Assembly (NCBI RefSeq): GCF_003219795.1
Contig: NZ_QJVC01000001.1
Span: 248,001-312,000, forward strand
DNA: 64,000 nucleotides
Source: Arthrobacter psychrolactophilus
GTDB lineage: Bacteria > Actinomycetota > Actinomycetes > Actinomycetales > Micrococcaceae
Direction of reading: 5' to 3'
In this document: piece after piece, positions 9,162 to 19,400 of the stretch
Numbering within the stretch: the stretch's first letter is position 1
How the letters are laid out: every line of letters begins with the position of its first letter
Position numbers and translations under genes: made by a program
Notes under the pieces: model-generated
Seen by the model: only the letters and a program-made list of their open reading frames with translations
What the model was told of the DNA's origin: nothing
Databases searched by the model: none

Positions 9162-10008
9162 CCCTCCTGCGGGGCCGCCCTCAGGCACTCCCGCAGAGAA
9201 GAACGACGGCGCTCACCCCGCCACAGTGCCCAGCCCGGACACGGACGATGCAGTCCTCCTCACCACTGGCCAGAAGCGTCGTGCGGTCCGCGAAGAGCGG
9301 CGGCAGGCCAAGGACGCGGCGTATGAGCTGCGACAAGAACGCAAGAGAGCCAAAGACGGCACCTCGTTGCGCGGGCACCACATTGTCAATGCCCAGGGCC
9401 TAGCGGAGGCCTTCCCGCCGCCCGAATCACCCGAGCTTGAAACTTTCACGGTGCGCAGACGCATCCTCCACGGCAGCATCTTGGTGATCTTGCTGGCCCT
9501 CTTGGTGGCCGGCCTCGTTTTAGCGGGCATGGTGCAGCGTGGCGAACTGGATCTCAGACCCGGTTACAGCAAGCCCACCCCTCCGCCGGAGAGCTGCCCC
9601 TCCGAGATTCTCAGCTATGCGCCCAATACCTCTGTCACCGTTAACGTCTTCAACGGCGGAAGCACGGAGGGCCGGGCCGGGCAGGTCGCCGAAGACTTGA
9701 AGAAGCGTGGCTTTGTCGTCAAAGACATTGCCAATACGACCACCGAATTGGCGGCCCCGTCCGTGATTATTGCCGGGCCTCAGGGGCATGCCGCGGCTTT
9801 GACGTTGCAAAAGAACTTCCCCAATAGCGAATACGTGGAAGACAAGCGCGTGGACGCCACGGTGGACGTTATTCTCACTGCCAACTACGGCGATCTGGTC
9901 CCCGAGATCAAGGTGGATATGGAGCCGGGCGTGCTGTCTTGCCCGCGCCTGAGCCCGCCGCCGAGCACCCCGGCTGTGGCAACGCCGGTACCGACCGCAG
10001 CCAAATAA
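9154..10008 (+). CDS. LytR C-terminal-domain membrane protein
   Basis: 284 residues. A charged cytoplasmic N-terminus rich in Arg/Lys (about 45-85) leads to one transmembrane helix (about 108-130, ILHGSILVILLALLVAGLVLAG). The extracytoplasmic part contains a LytR_C domain (SVTVNVFNGGSTEGRAGQVAEDLKKRGF, about 165-245) and ends in a Pro/Thr/Ala tail. The LCP catalytic domain that usually accompanies LytR_C is missing, so this is a stand-alone accessory form. The gene overlaps the upstream VapB-like gene, so the two are probably translated together. Confidence 0.87.
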   Translation: MTSPPAGPPSGTPAEKNDGAHPATVPSPDTDDAVLLTTGQKRRAVREERRQAKDAAYELRQERKRAKDGTSLRGHHIVNAQGLAEAFPPPESPELETFTVRRRILHGSILVILLALLVAGLVLAGMVQRGELDLRPGYSKPTPPPESCPSEILSYAPNTSVTVNVFNGGSTEGRAGQVAEDLKKRGFVVKDIANTTTELAAPSVIIAGPQGHAAALTLQKNFPNSEYVEDKRVDATVDVILTANYGDLVPEIKVDMEPGVLSCPRLSPPPSTPAVATPVPTAAK

Positions 10009-10050
10009 TTCCGCCACATGGGGGACTTCGCCACGCCCTCCGCTTTTGTT

Positions 10051-10113
10051 CGTTGAGTCGTCAGGTCACGCCCTTATCGAAGCTCCAGAGGGGCGTTATG
10101 TGCCAAGTCAACG
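10051..10113. repeat. Imperfect palindromic repeat, copy 1 of a family
   Basis: 23-base arms (10051-10073 and 10091-10113, 17 of 23 pairs) begin CGTTGA and meet at CGCCC/GGGCG around a 17-base loop. The inner GGGCGTTAT and the outer AGTCAACG of the right arm recur in the element at 38191-38256, so these are two diverged copies of one intergenic palindrome. It lies between the LytR_C gene and the tetR gene, which converge. Confidence 0.65.
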
Positions 10114-10199
10114 CAGAATCAGGCATGCCCGACGCCGAGAATGCCCACGGCCTGCTCCACACAGTGCCCCAACTATTGGAGAACCATAACGTGGCCCGT

Positions 10200-10826
10200 T
10201 TAGTCCAGTGTGATCGGGTGGCCGTCGGAGTCAAAGGCGGCACCCACGCCAGCTTGGATGAAGCGGACTGCTGCGGCGATGCGGTCCTCATCCGGAGTGT
10301 CTGAATTCCGGCGGGACGCGCTCGCCGTGAGTGATCCGTGAATGAGCTGCACGAGTCCCTCGATCTCAGCCTCGGGCAGGAACTTCTGCTCCATGCCGTC
10401 GCGCAGGATGCCGATGAGGATCGTATTGAGCTCGCCCACATGCACGCCAAGCTTGGAAAAAGATTCGCTGGAGAGCACCGAACGCATGGCCGGGCCTGGC
10501 GGCAGGTGGCGACGTGTGAGGTCTTCGAGCTGCGCGCGCACGTAGAGGGCCAAGCGATCCACGGGGTTTTCTAGGTCTTGCAGGCTCGACTTGAGATCGG
10601 TGACAAACTTGCCGGTTTCATCCAGTGCGTAGGCAACTAGAAGCTGTTCCAGATCGGCAAAGTAGTTGTAGACGGCGGTTCGGCCCACGCCGGCAGTCCG
10701 GGCAACGTCGGTCATGGTCAGACCGGGCAAACCGTGGGTAAACAACAGTTCGCCAAAGGCGTTGAGGATCTTGCGCTGCGTTTGCTCGCGCTGCGCCGCG
10801 TTCGTGGGGGCGGCTATTCGAGGCAT
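10200..10826 (-). CDS. TetR-family transcriptional regulator
   Basis: 208 residues. The N-terminal TetR helix-turn-helix is clear (ILNAFGELLFTHGLPGLTMTDVARTAGVGRTAVYNYFADLEQLL, about residues 20-63). The C-terminal ~140 residues form the usual variable ligand-binding region. It stands alone, downstream of hipBA on the same strand with a ~47-base gap that includes no clear ribosome site. The regulated gene and ligand cannot be deduced. Confidence 0.88.
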   Translation of the reverse strand: MPRIAAPTNAAQREQTQRKILNAFGELLFTHGLPGLTMTDVARTAGVGRTAVYNYFADLEQLLVAYALDETGKFVTDLKSSLQDLENPVDRLALYVRAQLEDLTRRHLPPGPAMRSVLSSESFSKLGVHVGELNTILIGILRDGMEQKFLPEAEIEGLVQLIHGSLTASASRRNSDTPDEDRIAAAVRFIQAGVGAAFDSDGHPITLD

Positions 10827-10873
10827 AGTGACAGTTTAGCGGCATTTCGTCAGCAAAAATATTTCTTGAACTC

Positions 10874-12136
10874 TTAGCGTGCGATGGCGGCTCGCCGAAT
10901 GGCGAGGACTCGGAGCACGGCGGCGCTGACATCGCGCTCGAAGGGTAGCTCCTCCATGCTCAGCTCCGAGGCGGCGAGAGCTTTGTCGATGCACTTGGCC
11001 ACGAGTCGTTCGGGTATGTGGAGGGTGCGGCCAAAGCGCAGCCAGTCGTTGCGTGTCAAACCGGTTCGGGCACCCGCGCTGCCGCCCACCGGCAAGGCAA
11101 GCCCCGGATCTCGGGAGGGGTCGCCGTCGAGCAGGTCCGTCAAGATGCCGCCGGGCACGCCAGCGGCAAAGCCCTGCTCGATTTCCGAAGCCAAGGTGCA
11201 CTGCAGATCGTAGGCCGGAGCCACGAGCCATTCGCCGTTGTCTTGCTGCACCACGGAGATATTCTTAGCGTGCAGATTGCCGTTGCCCGTCAGCCAGGCA
11301 AAAAGGAATTGCAAGAAGATATTGCGGGCCGCCAATGCCTGCGAGGCGCACATTTTCACGGCCGCCACTGCGACAGCCTCACTGGGCACGGAGAACTTCC
11401 GCCCCGGCGAAAGGCCCATGAGCTGGGCGCAGTCCTCAACCGCCAGGGGCCCACTGGGGGACCGGTCAAAACGCGAGATAAGCAGCGCGGCTTGACCCAC
11501 GCCGTCGTACACCAGACGGGCATTCGCGACCGGGATGGACAGGGCGCGGGCTTTATTGAGCAGCAGGAATTCCGTTTCGACCTGACGTTCGTGGCTGCCG
11601 TCGTTGAACTTGAGGATGTAGGCGCGCGTGGGGTCTTTGTCGTGGCGGTAGGAGGCCGTGACCTTGTCCTGCATTCCGGCGAGCGACGAGAGGTCAACGG
11701 GGCCGGGGACGGCGGCAAAGTCGGCAAAATTGATGTCGTCCATGGTCTTGGTGACCGTCAACAGCGCTGGGATGCTCTGTGGTTTCTCGCCGGCTGGCAC
11801 GATCTGCACATCGCCCACAGGGTTCTCGCCCGCCGCCAGAAGTAGCGAGAACTCATCCGAGATGGTGGTCTTGACGGCCCAGCGGAGCTTGGCGAGCCGT
11901 TCACCTTCGGGGAGCAGGCCGGCAAAAAACGCCGGGACGTTGCCGTGGCCCAGCGTGACGGGAACGTCGAGGGCGGGAAGAGTCGAGGCGATCGCCGGTC
12001 CGCCATCGTTGAGGTAGCTGCGCAGGTAGCTAAACACCACACCGCGGTCTGGGCTGCGGGTCAGTGTTGCGGCCGCGCGGCCCTTCTTGAAAATCACGGC
12101 CTGCGTGACGGACTTGGCGTACTCGAGGTTTTTCAT
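10874..12136 (-). CDS. hipA: HipA-family serine/threonine kinase toxin with Asp-to-Asn at the catalytic position
   Basis: 420 residues, normal for HipA. The N-terminal subdomain (FFAGLLPEGERL, GENPVGDVQIVP) and the kinase core are intact. The loop SSLAGMQDKV keeps the serine (Ser151) equivalent to E. coli Ser150, the autophosphorylation site. The DFG-like Asp is Asp310 in APAYDL. The catalytic loop reads GNGNLHAKN, with Asn287 where E. coli HipA has Asp309; the spacing to Asp310 (23 residues) matches Asp309-Asp332. HipA kinases phosphorylate aminoacyl-tRNA synthetases such as GltX and cause growth arrest. The start overlaps the hipB stop (ATGA). The substitution may weaken or abolish activity. 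Confidence 0.92.
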   Translation of the reverse strand: MKNLEYAKSVTQAVIFKKGRAAATLTRSPDRGVVFSYLRSYLNDGGPAIASTLPALDVPVTLGHGNVPAFFAGLLPEGERLAKLRWAVKTTISDEFSLLLAAGENPVGDVQIVPAGEKPQSIPALLTVTKTMDDINFADFAAVPGPVDLSSLAGMQDKVTASYRHDKDPTRAYILKFNDGSHERQVETEFLLLNKARALSIPVANARLVYDGVGQAALLISRFDRSPSGPLAVEDCAQLMGLSPGRKFSVPSEAVAVAAVKMCASQALAARNIFLQFLFAWLTGNGNLHAKNISVVQQDNGEWLVAPAYDLQCTLASEIEQGFAAGVPGGILTDLLDGDPSRDPGLALPVGGSAGARTGLTRNDWLRFGRTLHIPERLVAKCIDKALAASELSMEELPFERDVSAAVLRVLAIRRAAIAR

Positions 12137-12339
12137 GTGCCCGTGACCTGCAGGCTCAGCGTCATGCCCAAGGCAGAAGAGACCGCGGTCAAGATGTCGA
12201 GGCGGACAGTTTCACGGCCATTTTCCAGATCACTCAGGACCCGGGTGGAAATATCGGCCAGATCCGCGGTCTCGCCCTGCGTGAGGTTCAGGCTTTTGCG
12301 TCGGGCGCGTAGGGCGGCGCCAAGCTCGGCAACGTCCAT
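12133..12339 (-). CDS. hipB: HipB-type helix-turn-helix antitoxin
   Basis: 68 residues from ATG 12339, chosen because GGAAGGAAG stands 7-9 bases upstream; an in-frame upstream start would lack this. It is almost wholly an XRE helix-turn-helix (LGAALRARRKSLNLTQGETADLADISTRVLSDLENGRETVRLDIL). In characterised systems HipB binds operators before its own operon and holds HipA inactive. It overlaps hipA by ATGA, the common order of antitoxin first. It is divergent from the transporter gene at 12500. Confidence 0.9.
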   Translation of the reverse strand: MDVAELGAALRARRKSLNLTQGETADLADISTRVLSDLENGRETVRLDILTAVSSALGMTLSLQVTGT

Positions 12340-12499
12340 CGTGGCACTTCCTTCCCAGCCGCATCGCTGCATGTGTTCCCGGGCTCTGCCCGTTGGCACC
12401 ATCCTAGGCTAAGCCCGTCGATATTCTGCATGATCATGCCGAATTATTTCTATGAGACGCCGGTCATGACATGTGCCACGCATTCGTTAGGGTTGTCCG

Positions 12500-13744
12500 G
12501 TGACTAATTTTCTTGTGAAGCAGCCGTGGACCGGACGAATCGGCGCTCTCCTCGGCATCATGGTGATGGCGCTGAGCCTGCGCACCGCGGTCTCGGTGGT
12601 CCCGCCGCTTCTCGGGGAACTCAAGGGTGAACTTGGCTTCACCGCGGCAACCACCGGCCTCCTAGCCATGTTGCCGCCGCTCCTTTTTGCCACCTTCGGG
12701 CTCGTGACCCCCATTCTGATTCGCCGCTTCGGCCTCGAAAAGGCGCTGATTGCCGCCGTCGTACTGGCCGTGGCGGGGCAGCTGGGCCGCGCCACGACCG
12801 ACGCCGTCTGGCCATTCCTGGGCCTGACCGCCGTGGTCATGGCCGGGTACGGCATTGGCAATGTGGTGTTGCCGCCGCTGGTAAAAAAGTACTTCCCGGA
12901 CCGGGTGGGCATCGTGACCGCGGGGTATGTGACGCTGCTGGCCGTGGGCACCGCGATCAGCCCACAGCTCGCCGTGCCGGTCGCCGGGGCTACCAGCTGG
13001 CGAGTGTCGATCGGGATGTGGGCCTCGATCAGCTTCATGGTGCTCCTGCCTTGGATCATGCAGTTTGTGCGGGACCGCAAGAAGAAGTCCGACGCCGGAA
13101 CCACAGCAGCTGCCCCGTCGTCCGCGGGTGCCGGGTCAAGTCAGCACCTCCGCCCATGGCGCTCACCCGTCGCGTGGGGCCTGGCGATCTTCCTGGCCGG
13201 CAACTCGGCCCAGACCTATGTGTACTTCACCTGGCTGCCACCGTATTTGTCCGGCCAAGGCGTGGACGCGGCAACGGCCGGAACCGCCCTGGCCTACTTT
13301 GCCATTCTCGGGCTTCCGGTCAGCCTCTTGGTGCCCTTGTGGGTGCCGCGCATGAAGAATCCCATCGTCGCCATCAGCCTCTTTGCGCTGTGTTGGGCCA
13401 CAGGCCATCTGGGGCTCTACCTTTCTCCGCTGGATGGCACCTGGCTGTGGGTCACCTTCGCCGGACTTGGCCAGGGCACCTTCGCGACGGCCCTGCTCAT
13501 GGTCAATCTGCGCTCACGGACAACACACGGCTCCTCCGTGCTGTCCGGATTTAGCCAAGGCTTGGGCTACGCGGGTGCCGGTGTTGTGCCGCTCGTGTTC
13601 GGCTCGATTCACGACGCCACGGGCAACTGGACCGTGTCCTTCGCCTTGCTGGGCGTGTGCCTGCTCGTCATGATGACGGGCGCCGTCATGATCAATGCCA
13701 AGCGGTATATCGAGGACTCGGCTGCGGAGCCGGCGTCGTCCTAG
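12500..13744 (+). CDS. Major facilitator transporter, CynX/NimT-like
   Basis: 414 residues from GTG 12500. About twelve hydrophobic helices are visible in two halves split by a polar loop near residue 195-215. The segment LRTAVSVVPPLLGELKGELGFTAATTGLLAMLPPLLFATFGLVTP is typical of the CynX/NimT branch (cyanate or 2-nitroimidazole-type transporters), whose substrates are mostly unknown. It shares a CTAG stop overlap with the convergent DUF5129 gene. No metabolic neighbour suggests a substrate. Confidence 0.87.
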   Translation: MTNFLVKQPWTGRIGALLGIMVMALSLRTAVSVVPPLLGELKGELGFTAATTGLLAMLPPLLFATFGLVTPILIRRFGLEKALIAAVVLAVAGQLGRATTDAVWPFLGLTAVVMAGYGIGNVVLPPLVKKYFPDRVGIVTAGYVTLLAVGTAISPQLAVPVAGATSWRVSIGMWASISFMVLLPWIMQFVRDRKKKSDAGTTAAAPSSAGAGSSQHLRPWRSPVAWGLAIFLAGNSAQTYVYFTWLPPYLSGQGVDAATAGTALAYFAILGLPVSLLVPLWVPRMKNPIVAISLFALCWATGHLGLYLSPLDGTWLWVTFAGLGQGTFATALLMVNLRSRTTHGSSVLSGFSQGLGYAGAGVVPLVFGSIHDATGNWTVSFALLGVCLLVMMTGAVMINAKRYIEDSAAEPASS

Positions 13745-15186
13745 AAACTCGAGGAACTGCCCGAACCGGAGAAACTTCCGCCGCTGGAACCGTAGCCGGA
13801 GCTGCTCCCGCTTGAGCTGGCCTGGCTGCGGTCCGAGCTGACCTCGCTGCGTCCCGAGGCGTAGCCAACGTTGAAGGAGTGCACAGGGTAGAACATGGAC
13901 CAGCTGTAGACCGAGCCCAAAATGGTGCCCTGGCGGCCATAAGCATCCTGCTGGCGGGTGCTTCCCATGGCTTTCTCCATGGTGGCTTTTTCGGATTTAG
14001 TTTTGGTGAACTGATCGATCATGGCGGTTGAGTGTTGTTTGAGGGCCTCGGTGAGCTCTTCGTTCATACCGCGGAGGGTATCGAGCGCAGCGTCGGGGGA
14101 GATCCGCGACGATTGAAAGTCTGCCCCGAGCTGCTCCAGGCGCTGCGTGAGGTGGGCATGGAGGGACGCGAGAGCGACTGTGCTGGGCAGACCTTTGGCC
14201 TCCGACTTTTCTAGGAGTGGAGGGAGTTGGTCTAGATCTGCGCGCAGGGGTGCCACCTGGCGATCCCAGGCGCCCTCCCATCCGGCGTAGCGATTCAAGA
14301 GGGTATTGGTGTCGCCGATGACGTCATCCAAGGTGTCGAGCTGTGCGGCCAGCTCGGCATACTTTTTGACGACCTTAACGTTCCCCGCCGTGGAAAGATC
14401 CTTCTTGCTGAAGGCATGGGATTGCTCATTGAGCTCCCGAGCCTGGAGGTATTCCGTCATGAAAAGCCGGTACTTTTCCAGGACGAGGGAGCCGTAACTA
14501 GACTCCCCGGGGATGGTCTTAGCGTTGAGTTCGGTGACATCGAGGGCAAGGCTCACGCTTGAGTATCCGGCGTCGCCGTTCTTGAGATGCTCGGCGGCTT
14601 TCCTGCGATTGTTGGCACGAATCCCGGCCCGTGTTCCGATGCCGATGACGGCCAGACCGCCCACGATGCTGCTGGTGATGATGAAGCCAGCCGAGAGGTA
14701 CCAGGGCTGATTGATGAGCTTCGCCGCTTTTTTGACGCCGGCAATCGTGCCCTCGGTCCACTGCGCTTCGCGAAAGAGATCCTTGGTAGATTCCTGGATG
14801 GCCTCCTGCTTCGACAAGGACACCTTGCGGTCCTCGCCCATATAGGTGCCAACCTTGCGAGCTATGGGATCCACGGCAAAGATGAACAAGCCGTCCGCCC
14901 ACTTTTGCTCGTCCGCGCTGAGCCATTCCGGGTGTTGTGCGCGGGCAAGTTCCAACACATCGGAGTTGATCTGGTCGGTGCCGTTCTCGCCCTCGATGGT
15001 CACGACGGCCACCTTGGTGGGCTCGCGGAAGTCGATTTCCTTGAGGGCTGCCAGCAACTGAGGCTGATACAGCACACCCGCCGCGTCCGCGACAACAATG
15101 TCCGTCGGCGGCGCAGCCATGGCCGCCGGAGCCACGCCAAGAATGGCCAGGAGCGTCAGCGCCACAATACCCAGAATTTTCTTCAC
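13741..15186 (-). CDS. DUF5129-type secreted or membrane protein with Ser/Gly tail
   Basis: 481 residues from GTG 15186, a start that gives a standard signal peptide (KKILGIVALTLLAILGVAPAAMAA); the frame is open to 15207. The extracytoplasmic N-terminal domain (ADAAGVLYQPQLLAALKEIDF, LFIFAVDPIARKVGTYMGEDR) resembles TPM/DUF5129 domains. A transmembrane helix (YLSAGFIITSSIVGGLAVIGIGT) is followed by a long helical, probably coiled-coil region. The last ~40 residues are almost only Ser and Gly, ending in a Ser run and Phe. The role is unknown; TPM relatives have been linked to membrane quality control. Confidence 0.75.
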   Translation of the reverse strand: MKKILGIVALTLLAILGVAPAAMAAPPTDIVVADAAGVLYQPQLLAALKEIDFREPTKVAVVTIEGENGTDQINSDVLELARAQHPEWLSADEQKWADGLFIFAVDPIARKVGTYMGEDRKVSLSKQEAIQESTKDLFREAQWTEGTIAGVKKAAKLINQPWYLSAGFIITSSIVGGLAVIGIGTRAGIRANNRRKAAEHLKNGDAGYSSVSLALDVTELNAKTIPGESSYGSLVLEKYRLFMTEYLQARELNEQSHAFSKKDLSTAGNVKVVKKYAELAAQLDTLDDVIGDTNTLLNRYAGWEGAWDRQVAPLRADLDQLPPLLEKSEAKGLPSTVALASLHAHLTQRLEQLGADFQSSRISPDAALDTLRGMNEELTEALKQHSTAMIDQFTKTKSEKATMEKAMGSTRQQDAYGRQGTILGSVYSWSMFYPVHSFNVGYASGRSEVSSDRSQASSSGSSSGYGSSGGSFSGSGSSSSF

Positions 15187-15271
15187 AGCTCCCCATTTCA
15201 AGGCCAAGACGATGTGACGACTCTACAGATACCGCAGGATGCCAAGCTAACAAACGACGGCGTTTCCTGAT

Positions 15272-16462
15272 TCAGGCGGTCTGGCCCAAGCGTGCCATTG
15301 CCCAGTCCCAGCGCAGCAGTTCCTGCTCCAGACGCAATTTCGGGGCGAAAGTTCCATTCTGAAGCGCCGCATAGAGAGCACTCTCCGCGACGCTCAGATG
15401 CGTCAGCACGGCATGCGAGGGGGCATCCTCGTGCCCCCAAAAATCGCGGTGTTCCAATAGCGTTTCCTCGTCCATGAGGATGCTGCGCACGTGAGGGTGG
15501 TGGGAGCGGAGCTGGTCAAGAATCTGGAAGCCGTGGGTATCGATATCGCCCCAGTAGAGCACCTCCTTGTCCGCTAACCAGACTGCGTCCCTGATTCCCT
15601 CGAAGCCGTAGCCTCCGCCAAAAACGGCAAGCGTCCGTGGCGCTGGAGGCAGCGCCAGGAAGTTGACCAAGTTCTCCGTGGTGATGATCCGGTCAACATC
15701 GGCCACGAGGGAGGTGAACGCATCCGCGGTCACCTCAATGTCGGAAATGCCGGGCAGGGGTCCCTGCATCGGGTCCAGAAACCGGATCCGGACCCTATCC
15801 GGGGCGGCAAGGAAGCCGTGCCGGCGTGCGTAATTCTTGCCCTCAAGGAGCCGTTCCGGCGTCAAAACCGACATCATCCCGTCAATGAGTCTGCGGTGAT
15901 TCTCCACGAATTTTGTGTGGACGCCGGGCAGAGACAACTGGCGCAGATAGATTCCCGGTGCCGGATTCGCTGCGAGCCAGACGGCCACCCGGGCAGCGGT
16001 CAGGGCATCGTCGCCGTGTTTCAGGAGTTCCAGCGGGCGCAGCAAAGCCCAGGTTTCCAGCCCGGCAGCGATGGCCGCCACGAGCCGGGTTAGCTTTGTG
16101 AACCGGGCGGCCTCCCGCCCCATGCCCAGAAAAGCAATCTCCTCCGCGGCTGAGTTAAAAATAACGGCGGAGGGCAGCGTGTTTGCCCCGATCGTGGTGG
16201 CTCCCACCGAAACGTACTCCAGCACGCAGCCCCGGGGCGCTGGATCCCACGACGCCGCCCACGCCGCGGCCAGGGAATAGTCGCTGCGCAATTGCGTGGC
16301 ACTTGGGTGCTTCAATGGTCGACGCCGGGGGTGCAGTCCCGTGGGCAGGACCAACTCGCGTAGCAGCTCGCCGCTGTTCCAGGAACGCAGCGAGGCGGTG
16401 CGGACATCGGCCGGTGTGGTCCAGGTGGGGGCCTTTCCCGCGGCGGGGCTCTTAGCGGCCAC
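15272..16462 (-). CDS. jetD: Wadjet nuclease subunit JetD (DUF3322/DUF2220)
   Basis: 396 residues. The N-terminal DUF3322 region is followed by a C-terminal DUF2220 Toprim domain related to topoisomerase VI subunit A. The metal-binding residues are visible: Glu263 in TTENLVNFL and the DxD of YWGDIDTHGFQIL (Asp306, Asp308). In studied Wadjet systems JetD cuts circular plasmid DNA after the JetABC motor has extruded it. Its start overlaps the jetC stop by 11 bases, making it the last gene of a four-gene operon. All expected blocks are present, so it looks functional. Confidence 0.95.
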   Translation of the reverse strand: MAAKSPAAGKAPTWTTPADVRTASLRSWNSGELLRELVLPTGLHPRRRPLKHPSATQLRSDYSLAAAWAASWDPAPRGCVLEYVSVGATTIGANTLPSAVIFNSAAEEIAFLGMGREAARFTKLTRLVAAIAAGLETWALLRPLELLKHGDDALTAARVAVWLAANPAPGIYLRQLSLPGVHTKFVENHRRLIDGMMSVLTPERLLEGKNYARRHGFLAAPDRVRIRFLDPMQGPLPGISDIEVTADAFTSLVADVDRIITTENLVNFLALPPAPRTLAVFGGGYGFEGIRDAVWLADKEVLYWGDIDTHGFQILDQLRSHHPHVRSILMDEETLLEHRDFWGHEDAPSHAVLTHLSVAESALYAALQNGTFAPKLRLEQELLRWDWAMARLGQTA

Positions 16463-19400
16463 GCTTGTCCCGTTCGGCCCGGTATTCCTGAATGCTCATG
16501 TTGCGTAGCTGGGAATCTGCGCCGGTCTCGTTGGCAACAAAGCCCACGTTGGCCACGAAGGGTTCGATCACATGGATCTTTTGCAGTGGCGTGACAATGA
16601 GTAGTTGCAGTTTCAGGCGCTTGAACAGCTCCAGCCCGTACTTCGCGGATTCGTCCGAGCCGCGGCCGAAGGCCTCGTCAATGACCACGAAGCGGAAGGA
16701 ACGCTGGTTGCCTGGGCCCGCCGCGATCCCAAATTGGAACGCCAACGCGGCGGCAAGGATGGTGTAGGCCAGCTTTTCCTTTTGCCCGCCGGATTTTCCG
16801 CCGGAATCCGTGAAATGTTCGTGTTCCTCGCCGGTCTCCGTCCATTTTTCAGACGCCGAGAACGTGAACCAATTGCGGACGTCGGTGACCTTGGCCGTCC
16901 ACCGCTCATCTAGGCTGGTGCGCCCCTCACGGCCGCGGAAACGCTCCACCAGAGCCTCAACCTGCAGGAACTTTTGCTCCGAATACTGCTCTTGTGCGCC
17001 AATGCTACCTTCGGAACAGGCGCGCAAATCGGTGCCGAACTCCCGTACCTCCGGGTCCGAGGTGGACTGGGGTTCCAGCTGGATGTGCCGTCCGGTGTTG
17101 TACTCGATCCGGGCTAGCGACTCATTGATTTCACCGATGCGGGAGACGATGTCCTGTTTGCGGGCGTCGAGGAACGCGTTGAACCCCACGATCTCATGGA
17201 TGGTGTTTTGAGTCAGTGATTCCTTGAAGCGCTCGGCAAAGCGCGGAAGATCATTCTCCGCCAGCTGCGCCAGGATCTTATTGAACTCGCCGGCGGCCTC
17301 CAATGAGGCGTCTAGATCGGTGGTTTCCGACGGGTATTTGTTGCGGAAATCGGTCATGAACCGGATGGTGGCCTCCGCCGAGCGGCTGGCTCGAAGCTGC
17401 AGGGCGTCGAGGGCGGCCTGCAGCTTCTCACGCACCTTGCTTTCAATCTTTGACGTGTTCTTGTACGTGAGGACCTCAGACTCCAGCGCCAACTGGGCGA
17501 GCCGGCCCACTTCAGCCAGCAGCCCGGCGTCGGACGTCAGTGGAGTCTCGGCAAGGGATTCGTGGCAGTCCGCGATCTGCTCGGTGATGCCTTGAATGCT
17601 GTTTTTGGTAGCGCCAATGCGCTCGCCAAGGTCACCCAACTTCTTGGTTGCTTTGTCCAGCCGCGCCTTGGTGGAGGTTTCACGCTCGGTGAGCTCACGC
17701 AGGATGTCGCTAGAGGACTCCAGGACAGCCTTCTCCTGCGCCAGGCTTTCCATGGTGCGAACCGTGGTCCGCCAATCCAGCCCGGCGAAACTTCCGACGG
17801 AAGTCACAGTACCGATGTCCTGTTGCTGCCGGCCCAAGTTGCCCAACTGGCCATCGATCCGGCCTAACCCGTCTGCCGCGGTGCGCGCATGGCACTCGGC
17901 TTGTTCCAGGGAAGAGCGCAACCGGGCAATCTTGTCGTGGTTGTCCCAGCCCAGCACATACGTGGACCGGTCCGTGAGCGCCTTGCGGTCATCCTTCTCA
18001 TGGCGTCCGCCGCCTTTGAGCTGGCCGTTGATGGTCAGTGCCTTCGGGTAGCGGCGGAATTCTTCCATGGTTTCGCAGCATTGGTGGTCAAAGCGGCGGC
18101 CCACCTCATCGAGGAGGAACTCACGCATGGGTGTCCCGGGCTTGATGCTCAGCTTGGCCGCGAGGGTGCCGGCGACGGCGGGGCGCGGGGAGGAACCGTC
18201 GGGAACCTTCAGATATACCAAGCGGGCGCGCAGGTTGTTTGAGTCGACCCAGTCGCTGACTGCGGCATAGTGTCTGCCAGTCACCAAGAGGGACAAGGCA
18301 AAGCCGTGGAGTGTCCGTTCCGCGGCGCCTTCCCAGGCCGCCTCGGAATCGCGCACCTTGAGTAGCTCGCCAGCGAAGGGCAGATCCGAGATAGAAATTC
18401 CGGTTCCCTCACAGAGCCGCTCACGCAGGGCGATCAGCCAGCCGGGCAGCAAGTTCTGCCGGCTCAGTAGGCTCTTGAGCTCAACCTTAAATTCGCCGAC
18501 CTGTTCGCTGGCCTCGGAACGTTGTCGGTCCAGGGTGGTGCGCTGGTCTTGCAGCCGGGCGTTGTCCTCCGCCAAGTGCTTCTTAACACCGGGCAGGGCG
18601 GCGGCGTTGGCGTCAAAGACCACCTGGTCTTCGGGCTCAAATAGACCCAGGACCTTGGCCGCCTCCGAATACGATGTATACCGTCCCCGCTGGGCGCTGG
18701 ATTCGATGGAGAGTCTGGCCAGTTCGCCCTCGATGGCGGCAATCCGCCCGCCGCCGCTGTTGCGGATATCGTCGCGCAGATCGGCAAGAGCCAGGTTGAA
18801 CCGGCCAACCTCCTCCGTCAGAGCCGTCTGCTGTTCCGCAAGCTTGGCACCGGCCCGCTCAAGCTCCAGCAGATGGGCTTCGCTGAGCTCCAATTTGCGG
18901 GTGGTGAACCACGGAGACAACTGCTCACGCTGCTGGTGCGCGTTGTTGTAGTCAACTGTCAGGGACGCGTGGCGGGCCGCGTTCTCCCGGACCGGTTCCA
19001 GCATGCGGATCTGGTCCTTGGCCCGCAACACGGCATCGTGGGCTTTTTTCAGGTCATCAAAGTGGTGGAGCAGGTTCTTGATGCGAGTTTCGACATCGTC
19101 CTCCTCCAGCATGTTGGTGCGCACAAAGTGGGTGATGTTCTCCACCTGCTTCATGGACACAGTGCGGTGGAACAGATCCATGGCCTGCGCCGAGCTGATG
19201 CCAAAGTGGCGCTTGAAGGCGGCGCCGTACTGGTCAAAAGTGGTGAAGGTTTTAGCGCCGTTGGCAGCAAGACGCCGCTTCAGCTTCGCGATGTCGGCGC
19301 CAAAGTCGGCAAAATCGCCCTTGATGGATTGATCGCCCTCGGCGATGGAGTAGAAACGGGTGGGCTGGCCGGCTTCCTGGGTTGCCCACAGTGTGATGGC

